Positions 16,164 to 24,849 are shown, counted from the first letter of the stretch. The stretch: 64,000 bases of DNA from Ruegeria sp. Ofav3-42 (GCF_022347725.1 NZ_JAKRGB010000005.1:124001-188000), one strand, 5' to 3'. Program-made: numbers and translations. The notes: a model not told the origin generated them from the letters alone.

Positions 16164-17378
16164 TTATTCTGCCGGACGCAGAGCTGCCGCTTCGTCTTCG
16201 CTGGGCAGGTAGTCCGCCCCATCTGCATAGGCCCAGTCGACCATTGACGGCTTTCCATCGACCATGCCGGTCTTGCCGACATATGCCCCCATTGTGGACT
16301 GGTGGTCTGCCGCGCGGAAGGTGAAGGGGCCGGTTGGGCTGTTCTCGACGGTCAAGCCCTCCATCGCGGCCAGCAGGGCGTCTGTATCCGTGGACCCGGC
16401 TTTTTCAAGCGCTGCGGCAATGGCCAGGATCGAGTTATAGCCGACGATCGAGCCCGTCTTGGGTGCTTCGCCGAACTTCTCGATATAGGCATCCGCAAAC
16501 GCTTTGTGGTCGTCTGTCTCGATGTCAGTCGAGGGATAACCTGTGACGATCCAGCCGTCGGGCGCTTCGGCTCCCAAAGGGTCGAGATACTCGGGCTCGC
16601 CTGTAAGCAGCGATGCTACATCACGGCCTTCGAACAGGAACCGCAGGGACCCCTCGCGGACGAATTTCGCGAGGTCGCCGCCAAAGGTGACGTTGTAGAT
16701 TGCATCCGGTTTTGCAGCCTCAAGCGCGCGAACGGTGGAACCTGCGTCGATCTTGAAAACCGGGGGCCACTGTTCTTCGACAAATTCCACATCGGGGCGC
16801 AGTTTGGTCAGTTCCGCCTTGAACGCTTTCACCGCATCCTGCCCGTAGGCATAGTTCGGCGCGACCGTAGCCCATTTTACGGCGTCCAACTTGGCGGCCT
16901 GTTCGGCCAGCATCGCGGCCTGCATATGAGTCGAGGGGCGCAGGCGATAGGTGTACTTGTTGCCCTTGGACCAGACGATGGCGTCGGACAGAGGTTCCGA
17001 GGCCAGGAACAGGACCTCTTTTTGCTTGGCAAAATCGGAAACAGCTAGACCAATGTTCGACAGGAAGGTGCCAAAGATCAGCACCGCGCCATCCTTGGAT
17101 ACCAATTCCTCAGCAATACGGATCGCAGTGGCTGGGTCCCCGGTATCGTCGCGGCTGATCACCTCAAGTTGCTTGCCGTCGATCCCGCCAGCGGCGTTGA
17201 TCTGTTCGACGGCCAGTTGCCAGCCCTTCTTGTAGGGCTCGGTAAATGCGGGCAGGCGGGTGTAACTGTTCACCTCGCCCAGCACGATCGTTTCCTGAGC
17301 CAGGCTTGGCCCGGCCGTCAAGCCGGCCAGGGGCAACGCGGCAAGCGCGCCTAATACCGTGCGTCTGATCAGATTCAT
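16164..17378 (-). CDS. livK: Periplasmic substrate-binding protein of the Liv-type importer
   Basis: About 404 residues with a Sec signal peptide (RRTVLGALAALPLAGLTAG, cleavage near LAQE) and a type I periplasmic-binding fold (IVLGEVNSYTRLPAFTEPYKKG, INAAGGIDGKQLEV, NIGLAVSDFAKQKEVLFLAS). ATG 17378 follows GGGAGGAT and is preferred to the in-frame ATG at 17408. The binding site looks set up for an acyl or aromatic acid in the broad HAAT sense; the specific ligand is not readable. It follows the DUF1185 genes by about 90 bases. Confidence 0.88.
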   Translation of the reverse strand: MNLIRRTVLGALAALPLAGLTAGPSLAQETIVLGEVNSYTRLPAFTEPYKKGWQLAVEQINAAGGIDGKQLEVISRDDTGDPATAIRIAEELVSKDGAVLIFGTFLSNIGLAVSDFAKQKEVLFLASEPLSDAIVWSKGNKYTYRLRPSTHMQAAMLAEQAAKLDAVKWATVAPNYAYGQDAVKAFKAELTKLRPDVEFVEEQWPPVFKIDAGSTVRALEAAKPDAIYNVTFGGDLAKFVREGSLRFLFEGRDVASLLTGEPEYLDPLGAEAPDGWIVTGYPSTDIETDDHKAFADAYIEKFGEAPKTGSIVGYNSILAIAAALEKAGSTDTDALLAAMEGLTVENSPTGPFTFRAADHQSTMGAYVGKTGMVDGKPSMVDWAYADGADYLPSEDEAAALRPAE

Positions 17379-17466
17379 TTCAATATCCTCCCAATGATCA
17401 TTTTTCACGGCCAGTTATCCCGGCTTCTTAATGTATTGTCAGCCCTTAACAGTGCCGTTGCTGCAT

Positions 17467-18048
17467 TCAGCGCAACCCGTCTTTGCCTTCTGCCTCCTCG
17501 CTCGTCAGACCGCCCACACGCGGCAGTGGTCGGCCGCTGTCAGTGACCGCAACGGCCACCATGATCTCGTTGGCGCGGGGCGCGTCGTTCAACTGTACTT
17601 CAATGCCGTCGAAATGGCTGCGGACATAGGCTGCGTCCTTGTGGCCCAAAGGTACGTCCAGAACCTGTCCCGGGCTGCCCATCTTTTTCGATGAAGGCAC
17701 CAGCGCGGCGCCCTTTTCGACCTCTTTACGTAGCGGTGCGCCAAGTTTGGGGTGCAGGATGGCGGCGGCGTGTTCCAGTTCGCCGTTTTCACCGACCATG
17801 GCCGATTTGCCATAGCTTTCAGCCTGTTCCGGCGTGATGTTAAGAGCTTCGACGCAACGCCGACCCAACAAGGCACCCAATTCTGCACCGGTCTCCATCA
17901 AGGGGCTCAGATCCTCGACATATTGCCCGGCAAAGGGGTTTTCGATCACGGCGACTGCCACGGCCTTACGCGTCGCGGGCGAGATTGAACGGCCAGCCTC
18001 GATATGGGTTTCCTCGACATTCACGGCGATCTTGCGAATTTTTGTCAT
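17467..18048 (-). CDS. DUF1185 protein, copy 2 ('amino acid synthesis family')
   Basis: A 193-residue protein of a family with no established function. It shares the family layout with its neighbour: IRKIAVNVEETHIEAGR, AVAVIENPFAGQYVEDLSPLMETG, MVGENGELEHAAAILHPKLG, GAALVPSSKKMG, LDVPLGHKDAAYVRSHFDGIEVQLNDAPRANE. ATG overlaps the stop of copy 1 (ATGA), so the two are coupled and probably form a hetero-oligomer. The location between the ring-reductase genes and the transporter implies a role in the same pathway. A database name mentioning amino acid synthesis is not evidence of function. Confidence 0.8.
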   Translation of the reverse strand: MTKIRKIAVNVEETHIEAGRSISPATRKAVAVAVIENPFAGQYVEDLSPLMETGAELGALLGRRCVEALNITPEQAESYGKSAMVGENGELEHAAAILHPKLGAPLRKEVEKGAALVPSSKKMGSPGQVLDVPLGHKDAAYVRSHFDGIEVQLNDAPRANEIMVAVAVTDSGRPLPRVGGLTSEEAEGKDGLR

Positions 18049-18626
18049 CTTAGCCCGTCCTCTCCTTTGATATCCCAGGCCTCAAGCCCGCCCGAACGTG
18101 AATGCACGCGTGGACCAGTTGTCATGACCAATGCAAAAGCCAGTTCGCCCGCGCGGGGCGCATCGTTGCAGCCCACTTCCATGCTGTCGAAATGGCTGCG
18201 CACGTACGAAGCGTTGATATGCGTGATCGGAACGTCCAGCCGCGCCCCGACACCGCCCACTTTCTTGGACGATGGCACGATGGCATTTGCCGTTCCCAGC
18301 AACTGCCGCATCGCATAGCCGCCGGGGGCGTGCCAAAGTGCTCCGTGTTCCAGCTCTCCGCCTTCACCGACCAATGAGCCCTTGCCGTAACCCTCGACGT
18401 TTTCTGACCCGCCCAGCATGTCGATCAGGGTCTGTGCCAATTCCAGCCCAAGCGGTTTGAGGTCTTCCATGAAGCCCTGAATTTCGGGTTCGTACCGGCC
18501 TGCAAACGGATTTGCGATCACGGCAAGCGCTGCCACCCGCACCAGAGGCGTGTCGGACAGAGGTCCACCCTCATGGTAAATTTCTTCAAGCGAAAACAGC
18601 TTCTTTCGCAGTTGAACGTCAGGCAT
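18045..18626 (-). CDS. DUF1185 protein, copy 1
   Basis: A 193-residue paralogue of the next gene, with the same block order: LFSLEEIYHEGGP, AVIANPFAGRYEPEIQGFMEDL, LVGEGGELEHGALWHAPGG, NAIVPSSKKVGGVGARLDVP, YVRSHFDSMEVGCNDAPRAGE. The conserved E-L-E-H, PSSKK and R-S-H-F motifs suggest a shared active site or ligand pocket. Its start overlaps the UPF0280 stop by eight bases. Function unknown. Confidence 0.8.
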   Translation of the reverse strand: MPDVQLRKKLFSLEEIYHEGGPLSDTPLVRVAALAVIANPFAGRYEPEIQGFMEDLKPLGLELAQTLIDMLGGSENVEGYGKGSLVGEGGELEHGALWHAPGGYAMRQLLGTANAIVPSSKKVGGVGARLDVPITHINASYVRSHFDSMEVGCNDAPRAGELAFALVMTTGPRVHSRSGGLEAWDIKGEDGLR

Positions 18627-19482
18627 ATTCGGGAACCTTTTGAGTGGAGGTTGTCACCAACCGGGATGCTCCGGTTTGGCAGGATTGTTGGCCAAGCGAC
18701 AAGTGGGCGGCGGTGATCAATCCCCGTGCTTGCATGTCTTTGGCAGTGTTCAGGCCCCGCAACAGGGCATTTTGGGTGTCTTTCGGCGAGAGTTGGTTAA
18801 CAGAAACTGGAACGAGCATTTCGCCCAAATCGCTGTCGTCGCGCAGTTGATTGGCCGGAAGGCGTCGGATGGCCGGATGTCCTGGCAGGTCAACGGCATT
18901 GGCTATCAGCGTCGCCGCCACATCCGCCATCGCTGCATTTTGTGCAAGAACTGTAACGCTGTCGGCTATACCAAGGCTCAGGCTGCGTCCGCCGCGACCA
19001 GACGTGGCGATGCCGCCGATGCCGTCCGCTGCACTGACGGCGATGCGTCCCAGATCGCGCCCGTCGAGCCCACTCATGGCTATGCGGAAAGTCTGATTGG
19101 GTCCCAGATACAGGGCGATATCGCCGCCGTTGTTGACTGAGGCGCGATCCAAAGGTGCGGCTCGTAACATGGCGGTCAGAATTTCGTCGGCGACGGCTCC
19201 GGCAACGGCCGCCATAGGGGTGACGAACACGTCTATGTGGGGACGTGCAGCCGCATCCATACGCCGGGCTACCAATCCGCGAGGTCGCGGGCTGTTTGGT
19301 ATCATGGCGGATTTCAGCAGCGCAAGTTCATCCACCAAGTCCTGCAGGATGGTTTGGAACCGTGTTTGCGCAGCTTTAAATGCAATGTCCCGCGCGCCCT
19401 CTGCCTCGACGATCAGGTCGATCGGGCCGTGTTGCAGGTGTAATCTGCGACCACAAGGTAATATGGCGGAGACGGGCTGCAT
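18619..19482 (-). CDS. UPF0280 protein with ApbE-like fold
   Basis: A 287-residue member of UPF0280, a family placed in the ApbE-like structural superfamily. ApbE proteins attach FMN to Thr or handle flavin in the periplasm. ApbE-like landmarks are present: SVNNGGDIALYL, GGIATSGRGGRSLSLGIADSVTVLA and MADVAATLIANAV, corresponding to the flavin and metal sites. No signal peptide is seen, so it acts in the cytoplasm. It lies six bases after the 6-hydroxynicotinate-reductase-like gene. The E. barkeri enzyme was reported to carry covalently bound flavin, so a flavin-attachment role is a reasonable but untested inference. Confidence 0.72.
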   Translation of the reverse strand: MQPVSAILPCGRRLHLQHGPIDLIVEAEGARDIAFKAAQTRFQTILQDLVDELALLKSAMIPNSPRPRGLVARRMDAAARPHIDVFVTPMAAVAGAVADEILTAMLRAAPLDRASVNNGGDIALYLGPNQTFRIAMSGLDGRDLGRIAVSAADGIGGIATSGRGGRSLSLGIADSVTVLAQNAAMADVAATLIANAVDLPGHPAIRRLPANQLRDDSDLGEMLVPVSVNQLSPKDTQNALLRGLNTAKDMQARGLITAAHLSLGQQSCQTGASRLVTTSTQKVPEYA

Positions 19483-19488
19483 CTGCGG

Positions 19489-20982
19489 TTAAGCTCCTTT
19501 CGCCCAACGGTAATTGGTCGATGACATCGGATCGGGTTGGTTTTCGAACTGGTCCACCTTGCGGGTTTCATCTGAAACGACTTCCGATACCGGCTTAATT
19601 TCATTCATGTGACCGCCCAACGTGCTATAGTCACTGACGCGCATTGTGAACTCGATAGGGGCAACCAGCGCCGGGGTGGGAACGTACCCGAACGACCCGG
19701 TGGGCATGTCCATGACATCAACCATTACAGTGATGCCCCCGCCCGGCCAAACATAGGCCTCAGCCCCGCCGCAAGACACAAAGGTCAGCGAGTCCTTTAC
19801 CGATTTTGTCAGCCGCACCGGGTTTTCTGTGACACCGGCCCGCAGGCTGCCACCCGCGCCACCCATGAAGAGGACCGAGCAGACCGACGGTTCGCAATTC
19901 TCGGCGATCAGTTCAGCCGAAGCTTTTAGCGCTTGTGGAATCTCCGCCGGTTGCGGTTTTAGCTCGGCATTGAGTTCGAAATACCCGTATTGCTCACCAG
20001 TGGTGGACACCATCAGAAGGCTCATGCCTTCACGGGCGAATTTCGGGTTGAAATCGCCCAGGATTTTCAGCGGATCTTCGATGTCGGTGCCGCCCCAACC
20101 GGTGCCGGGTTCGGCCACCTGAAAATAACGACCTGGTGTGGATCGCCGCCCATTTATTTTGATCCCTGTAGGTTCGACATCCAGCATTTTGCCAGCTTGG
20201 TGCTCGGACAATACGCCGGTGATGTGATCGTCAACGACCACAACGTCGTCCACGTGATCGACCCATTGTTTGGCGAACATACCGATCGTGGCCGAGCCGC
20301 AGCCCACGCGCATCAGCTTTTCCTCGACCCCGTTGATGATAGGGGCTTTGCCCGCTTGCACGACGACAGTTGTCTCATGTCCTTCATCGCCGATCACCAT
20401 CTCGACGGCCTCGCGATTGCACAGGCGAAGCAAGGCGTCACAGGTGACACGGCCTTCTTTCTTGGTTCCGCCGGTCAGGTGTTCCACACCACCCAGAGAC
20501 AGCATTTTTGAACCATACTCCGAAGTCATCACGTGCCCGACCGGCTCCCCATCCACGCGAACAACGTCGCGCTCATGGCCGATGTGGCGATCGGTGTCGA
20601 TCTTCACTTTGACGCCGCAATATGAGAAAATCCCCTCGGTCACGACGGTGACCATATCAACGCCTTGCACGTCCTGACTGACGATAAACGGCGCGGGTTT
20701 GTAGTCGGGATAGGTGGTGCCTGCGCCAACGGCGGTCACAAAGGGCCGCTTGCCCTGCACGATGTCGCCGTCCCAGTCTTCAGGGTCTTTGCCATCCTTC
20801 AGGAACGGAACAAGACGCGTGTCTTCCGCGCTTTCGATGATAGTAAGCGCATCCAACCGGACCAGATCACCGCCGTGGTTGGCATATCGGTCGCAAGCCC
20901 CGGCCTTGCCGTCTGCGATGTAACACATCACCGGGCAGGCGTCGCAGCGGATTTTCTCCGGTGTCGTGCGCTCAGTTGCCAT
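19489..20982 (-). CDS. hnr: 6-hydroxynicotinate-reductase-like iron-sulfur protein
   Basis: A 497-residue protein. The N-terminus has CDACPVMCYIADGKAGACDR (Cys 13, 16, 20, 30), a ferredoxin-like set for an Fe-S cluster. More Cys follow (EGIFSYCGVKV, CDALLRLC, VGCGSATIGMFA) and late motifs include SVLFMGGAGGSLRAGVT and SCGGAEAYVWPGGG. The family is named for E. barkeri 6-hydroxynicotinate reductase, which reduces the ring to 1,4,5,6-tetrahydro-6-oxonicotinate with ferredoxin. The next step, enamidase, is also in the window. ATG overlaps the hydroxylase stop (ATGGCAACTGA), so the genes are coupled. I see no canonical ApbE flavinylation motif. Confidence 0.8.
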   Translation of the reverse strand: MATERTTPEKIRCDACPVMCYIADGKAGACDRYANHGGDLVRLDALTIIESAEDTRLVPFLKDGKDPEDWDGDIVQGKRPFVTAVGAGTTYPDYKPAPFIVSQDVQGVDMVTVVTEGIFSYCGVKVKIDTDRHIGHERDVVRVDGEPVGHVMTSEYGSKMLSLGGVEHLTGGTKKEGRVTCDALLRLCNREAVEMVIGDEGHETTVVVQAGKAPIINGVEEKLMRVGCGSATIGMFAKQWVDHVDDVVVVDDHITGVLSEHQAGKMLDVEPTGIKINGRRSTPGRYFQVAEPGTGWGGTDIEDPLKILGDFNPKFAREGMSLLMVSTTGEQYGYFELNAELKPQPAEIPQALKASAELIAENCEPSVCSVLFMGGAGGSLRAGVTENPVRLTKSVKDSLTFVSCGGAEAYVWPGGGITVMVDVMDMPTGSFGYVPTPALVAPIEFTMRVSDYSTLGGHMNEIKPVSEVVSDETRKVDQFENQPDPMSSTNYRWAKGA

Positions 20983-23722
20983 CTTTAAGTTCCTTGATTG
21001 CTGCGCGCAGTTTCGCGGGTGTGGCCGGACCCCGGGTCAGCCGGACGCCGCAGGCGCGTTTGATTGCGTTGAAAAGGGCCGGTGCGGTCGGAATCAGTAC
21101 GTGCTCACCCAAACCCTTGGCGCCATAGGGACCGTGGGCATCCTCTTCTTCGATGATGAGGGTTTCGATAGGAGGAATGTCACCAATGGTTGGTATCAGG
21201 TAATCGTGCAGGTTCTCGGTGCGCCCCGGTAGGTACTCCTCCATCAGCGCCATACCAAGGCCTTGCGCGATACCGCCCTGTACCTGACCCTCGACCAGCA
21301 TCGGGTTGATCGCCTTACCGACATCATGCGCCGCCACGAATTTGATTGGCTTCACCGTCCCAAGCTTCGTGTCTACTTCAACCACCGCCAGATGCGCAGC
21401 ATAGCCGAACTGAGCGTACGGGATCCCCTGACCGTTTTCATCCAGCGGTTTTGTGGGCGGGTCATAGGTTTCTTCGGCGCGCAGGACATAACCCTCGGCG
21501 TCTGGTTCCAGCGCGGTCAGGTCGATGGAATGCTTCTGACCGTTGTCATCCACGTCGATTGTGCCGGCGGTCAGCGAAATCACCGCATCGGGCCCGGCAT
21601 TGACGCGCGATAGGATCTGCGCGCGCAGCGCCTCACCGGATAGGCGCGCGGCACTGCCTGAGACATAGGTTTGGCGCGAAGCCGAAGTTTTGCCAGCGTC
21701 AGGTGTCACATCCGTGTCAGCGCCAATCAATTCGATCTGGGACACTGGAACGCCAAGCGCCGTGGCGAATATCTGCGTGATGACCGTGTTTGCGCCTTGG
21801 CCGATGTCCATTGCCCCTTGATGAAGGACCAAACTGCCATCCGACCGAACGCCGGATTTGATGGTCGAGGGGTTCGGCAACGAGGTGTTGCCGCATCCAT
21901 ACCAGCCTGCTGCCAATCCGACACCGCGCTTGAGCATATCGTTTTCTGCGTTGAAAGCCGTGGCCGTCGCATTTTCGTTCGCCCATGCGGGGCGCAGCGC
22001 TTCCAGGCAGGCGCGAATGCCAACACCCTGATCGAATACTTGCCCGCAGACTGTCGGGACGCCGTTGTCCAGCGCATTTTGGATGCGGAAATCGAGCGGA
22101 TCGATGCCCAGCTTGTCCGCAAGCTCGTCAAACAGGCTTTCTTGAGCGATGGCCGACTGAGGAACCCCAAAGCCACGGAAAGCCCCGGACGGCGGGCAAT
22201 GCGTATGGATGCCTTTGGCTTCGGCGCGGTAATCTGTGATTTTATATGGGCCCGAGGCATGAACTGGCACTCGGTTGGCTACGGTCGGACCCCAGCTGGC
22301 GTAGGCACCCGTATTGAACAGGCCATCGAATGTCATGCCGCTGACCCGCCCGTCTCTGGTCGCGCCGATCCTGACCCGCAGGTCAGATGGATGGCGTTTA
22401 GTCGTGGATTGCATCGACTCGGTACGGGAATACGTCAACCGCACCGGCTTACCGGTTCTGAGCGCTGCGAGCGCCAGATAGGGTTGTACGGAGATATCCA
22501 GTTTGGAGCCGAAACCGCCGCCGACGCCGGTTGGGACAATGCGGATCTGATCGCGGGGCATGCCCAGAATGATCTCAAGCGCGTCCAGATCCATTACGGG
22601 TGCTTGCGTGCAGGCATGTACCTCGACCCGGCCATTTACGATTTCCGCGAAACCGGCTTCGGGTTCGATGTATCCATGTTCGACAAACCCGGAACGATAA
22701 TGGCCTTCGACAACGACATCTGCGTCGGTCAGAGCCTTTTCGGGGTCGCCGCATTTGACAAATCCTCCGCACATGACGTTTTCATCGCGATCCTGATGCA
22801 ATTGTGCCGCCTCGGGTGTCATGGCTTCGAGAGATTCCAGTACGGCGGGCCGTTCTTCCCAGGTTACGGGGAAGCTTGAGGGGTCAAAGGTCGCAAGAAC
22901 CTCGGGCAATCCTACAACTGCGGCCACTGCCTCACCCCGGAATCGGGCTTCAGATTCTGCAAACACGGGTTGGTCCGCGAAATCGGGGATAACGCCGAAC
23001 ACGTTGCGGCCGGGAATGTCGGCGGCCGTCAGAACCACTTCAATTCCAGGGGTGGACTTGGCCCATGCCTTCAGATCGCCAAAGGTGAACCCCGCCCGAT
23101 GATGCGGTGAGCGGATTACAAAAATCTCCAACGTGCCCGCCGGAGCCACGTCATCGCCGAACAGTTCGGCACCGGTAACCTTTTGCAGTCCATCAACGCG
23201 CCGAATGGCGTCGCCCGCATGCCCGGTCGTCGTGTCAGGTTGACGAACTGTGCCAGCGGCAACGACAGCGTCGATGATCTTACGATAGCCGGTGCAGCGA
23301 CACAGGACCCCGCCAAGGGCATCCTGTACCTGTTCGGAGTTCGGCTCAGGTGTCTCACGCAACAACGCAACGGCTGCGGTCATCATGCCGGGTGTGCAGA
23401 TGCCACACTGCGCCGCCCCGTGGTTCTGAAAACTTTCGGCCAAACGGGCAGCGATCTGATCTTCTTCTGTCAGTCCGGCAACTGTCTCTACCACCCGTCC
23501 GGCGGCCTGTTGTGCGGGCACCAGACAGGCACAGACCGGATCACCGTCGATCAGCACCGTGCAGGCACCGCAATCGCCCGCATTACAGCCGATCTTGACG
23601 TCCCGCGCCGCCAACCGTTCGCGCAGCATTTCAGACAAGCGTTCGCCAACGCGCGGAGCCGCGCTGACGGGCTTTCCGTTGAGAGTGAATTCGGTTGTGA
23701 CCTCGTCTGCGCGCTTATCCAT
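20972..23722 (-). CDS. Xanthine-dehydrogenase-family hydroxylase, fused [2Fe-2S] and Mo subunits
   Basis: About 916 residues. The N-terminal 150 are a small iron-sulfur subunit: Cys 46, 51, 54 and 66 (GCNAGDCGACTVLIDG, CAC), then AQCGICTPGM and LCRCTGYR. The rest is the molybdopterin subunit: GVGGGFGSK, SGAFRGFGVPQ, DIGQGANTVI and GPYGAKGLGEHVLIPT, the last holding the catalytic Glu. Such enzymes hydroxylate N-heteroaromatic rings next to nitrogen with water as oxygen source. Nicotinate to 6-hydroxynicotinate would fit the next two enzymes. ATG 23722 overlaps the FAD subunit stop (ATGGATAA); the frame is open further upstream but lies over that gene. Confidence 0.88.
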   Translation of the reverse strand: MDKRADEVTTEFTLNGKPVSAAPRVGERLSEMLRERLAARDVKIGCNAGDCGACTVLIDGDPVCACLVPAQQAAGRVVETVAGLTEEDQIAARLAESFQNHGAAQCGICTPGMMTAAVALLRETPEPNSEQVQDALGGVLCRCTGYRKIIDAVVAAGTVRQPDTTTGHAGDAIRRVDGLQKVTGAELFGDDVAPAGTLEIFVIRSPHHRAGFTFGDLKAWAKSTPGIEVVLTAADIPGRNVFGVIPDFADQPVFAESEARFRGEAVAAVVGLPEVLATFDPSSFPVTWEERPAVLESLEAMTPEAAQLHQDRDENVMCGGFVKCGDPEKALTDADVVVEGHYRSGFVEHGYIEPEAGFAEIVNGRVEVHACTQAPVMDLDALEIILGMPRDQIRIVPTGVGGGFGSKLDISVQPYLALAALRTGKPVRLTYSRTESMQSTTKRHPSDLRVRIGATRDGRVSGMTFDGLFNTGAYASWGPTVANRVPVHASGPYKITDYRAEAKGIHTHCPPSGAFRGFGVPQSAIAQESLFDELADKLGIDPLDFRIQNALDNGVPTVCGQVFDQGVGIRACLEALRPAWANENATATAFNAENDMLKRGVGLAAGWYGCGNTSLPNPSTIKSGVRSDGSLVLHQGAMDIGQGANTVITQIFATALGVPVSQIELIGADTDVTPDAGKTSASRQTYVSGSAARLSGEALRAQILSRVNAGPDAVISLTAGTIDVDDNGQKHSIDLTALEPDAEGYVLRAEETYDPPTKPLDENGQGIPYAQFGYAAHLAVVEVDTKLGTVKPIKFVAAHDVGKAINPMLVEGQVQGGIAQGLGMALMEEYLPGRTENLHDYLIPTIGDIPPIETLIIEEEDAHGPYGAKGLGEHVLIPTAPALFNAIKRACGVRLTRGPATPAKLRAAIKELKDGN

Positions 23723-24548
23723 GGCTTTTACCCGCCTCCCTGATTGCGCGGACGCATTGCTCAGCCACGGCATCCAGCCGGTATGCAGCGTCTCCGCGCA
23801 CGTCATCGATCGGGCTGAGCGGCGCCAGATGATCTGGCGTGATCTCAACGGCCTCAGGGGTTTTCCCGATCAGGTCAGCTTCGAGGCTTTCCAGCCGTTG
23901 CGCCACTGCTGAGGCGGCTCCCACCGCGATCCGAGCGTAGTTGATCCGGCGGTTCTCATCGAGACCGATGACCGCAGACGTCATTGTAATCGATATGACA
24001 AGATACCGTCGCGCGCCGAGCTTCTCGAAATGCCCGACAGCCCCAGTGGGCGGATTGGGCAGGTAGACGGCTGTCACGATCTCGTCGTTGGTCCTTGCGG
24101 TCTGGCGGACACCGGTGATGAATTCTGACAGCGGGACCTCTCTAAAGCCGCGCGTCGACCCAAGTTCGACGCTGGCCTCCAACGTAAGCAGCGGGGGCAC
24201 GCCGTCAGCGGCAGGAGAGGCATTGCACAGGTTTCCCGCAATTGTGCCGCTGTTTTGGATCTGCAGGCTTCCGACTTCCCGTGCCGCCATTTGCAGCCCT
24301 CGAAACGCAGCCGGCAGGTCAGCCCGCACGATGTCGGTCCAGCTTGTCGCGGCTCCGACTTTCCAGCGGTTGTCCGCAAAGGTGATGCCCGAAAGGCTTG
24401 CGATCCGCGTTACATCCAGAATGTCAGTGTGCAGCTCATGGCGCTGCCGAGACGGAAAGAAATCGGTGCCGCCAGCGACAACCGTCAGGTCATGTGTGGC
24501 CAGCAAATTAAACGCATCGTCGAGCGTGCAGGGTGAGAGATACCGCAA
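23715..24548 (-). CDS. FAD-binding subunit of the molybdenum hydroxylase
   Basis: A 277-residue CoxM/NdhF-type subunit. The FAD motif VVAGGTDFFPSRQ and the second flavin motif GTIAGNLCNASPAADG are present, followed by FEKLGARRYLVISI and the C-terminal CO-dehydrogenase flavoprotein domain (ISPDDVRGDAAYRLDAV-like). It passes electrons from the [2Fe-2S] clusters to an acceptor. First gene of the minus-strand series. A class A site lies 28-41 bases upstream of its start. Confidence 0.88.
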   Translation of the reverse strand: MRYLSPCTLDDAFNLLATHDLTVVAGGTDFFPSRQRHELHTDILDVTRIASLSGITFADNRWKVGAATSWTDIVRADLPAAFRGLQMAAREVGSLQIQNSGTIAGNLCNASPAADGVPPLLTLEASVELGSTRGFREVPLSEFITGVRQTARTNDEIVTAVYLPNPPTGAVGHFEKLGARRYLVISITMTSAVIGLDENRRINYARIAVGAASAVAQRLESLEADLIGKTPEAVEITPDHLAPLSPIDDVRGDAAYRLDAVAEQCVRAIREAGKSHG

Positions 24549-24575
24549 AGTGTCTGTCCTGATGAGATTTTTCTC

Positions 24576-24589
24576 GTTAGTGTACTAAT
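24576..24589. promoter_or_regulatory. Class A operator before the hydroxylase operon
   Basis: GTTAGTGTACTAAT is the best class A copy: the central 12 bases are a perfect palindrome (TTAGTGTACTAA is read as TTAGT-GT/AC-TAA on both strands with one central asymmetry). It lies 28 bases upstream of the FAD-subunit start, where a repressor would block transcription. Confidence 0.65.
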
Positions 24590-24819
24590 GATATTACGCG
24601 ATCAAAAAAAATGTCAACGATTTGTTTGTGTGGTTTTTGAGTAGTGGTTGTATTCGAAGCAGCCTGTGCCACGAAGGCCGTTAGACTTACACTTTCTCTT
24701 TGTTTTCAGTGACGAAGGAGGTCTTGGTGACTGCGGCCTCAAAGAAATGAATAAATTTTAAGCGCATTTCCGAAATTAATCCGAGGCAATCCAGTAGTTT
24801 CGAAATTCGACAGTAATTC

Positions 24820-24833
24820 GTTGACACACTAAC
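24820..24833. promoter_or_regulatory. Class A operator before the second Liv importer
   Basis: GTTGACACACTAAC reads GTTAGTGTGTCAAC on the other strand, matching the class A consensus with two changes in one half-site. It overlaps a possible TTGACA -35 box for the operon starting at 24927. Confidence 0.5.
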
Positions 24834-24849
24834 AAACAGCCATGAAGAT

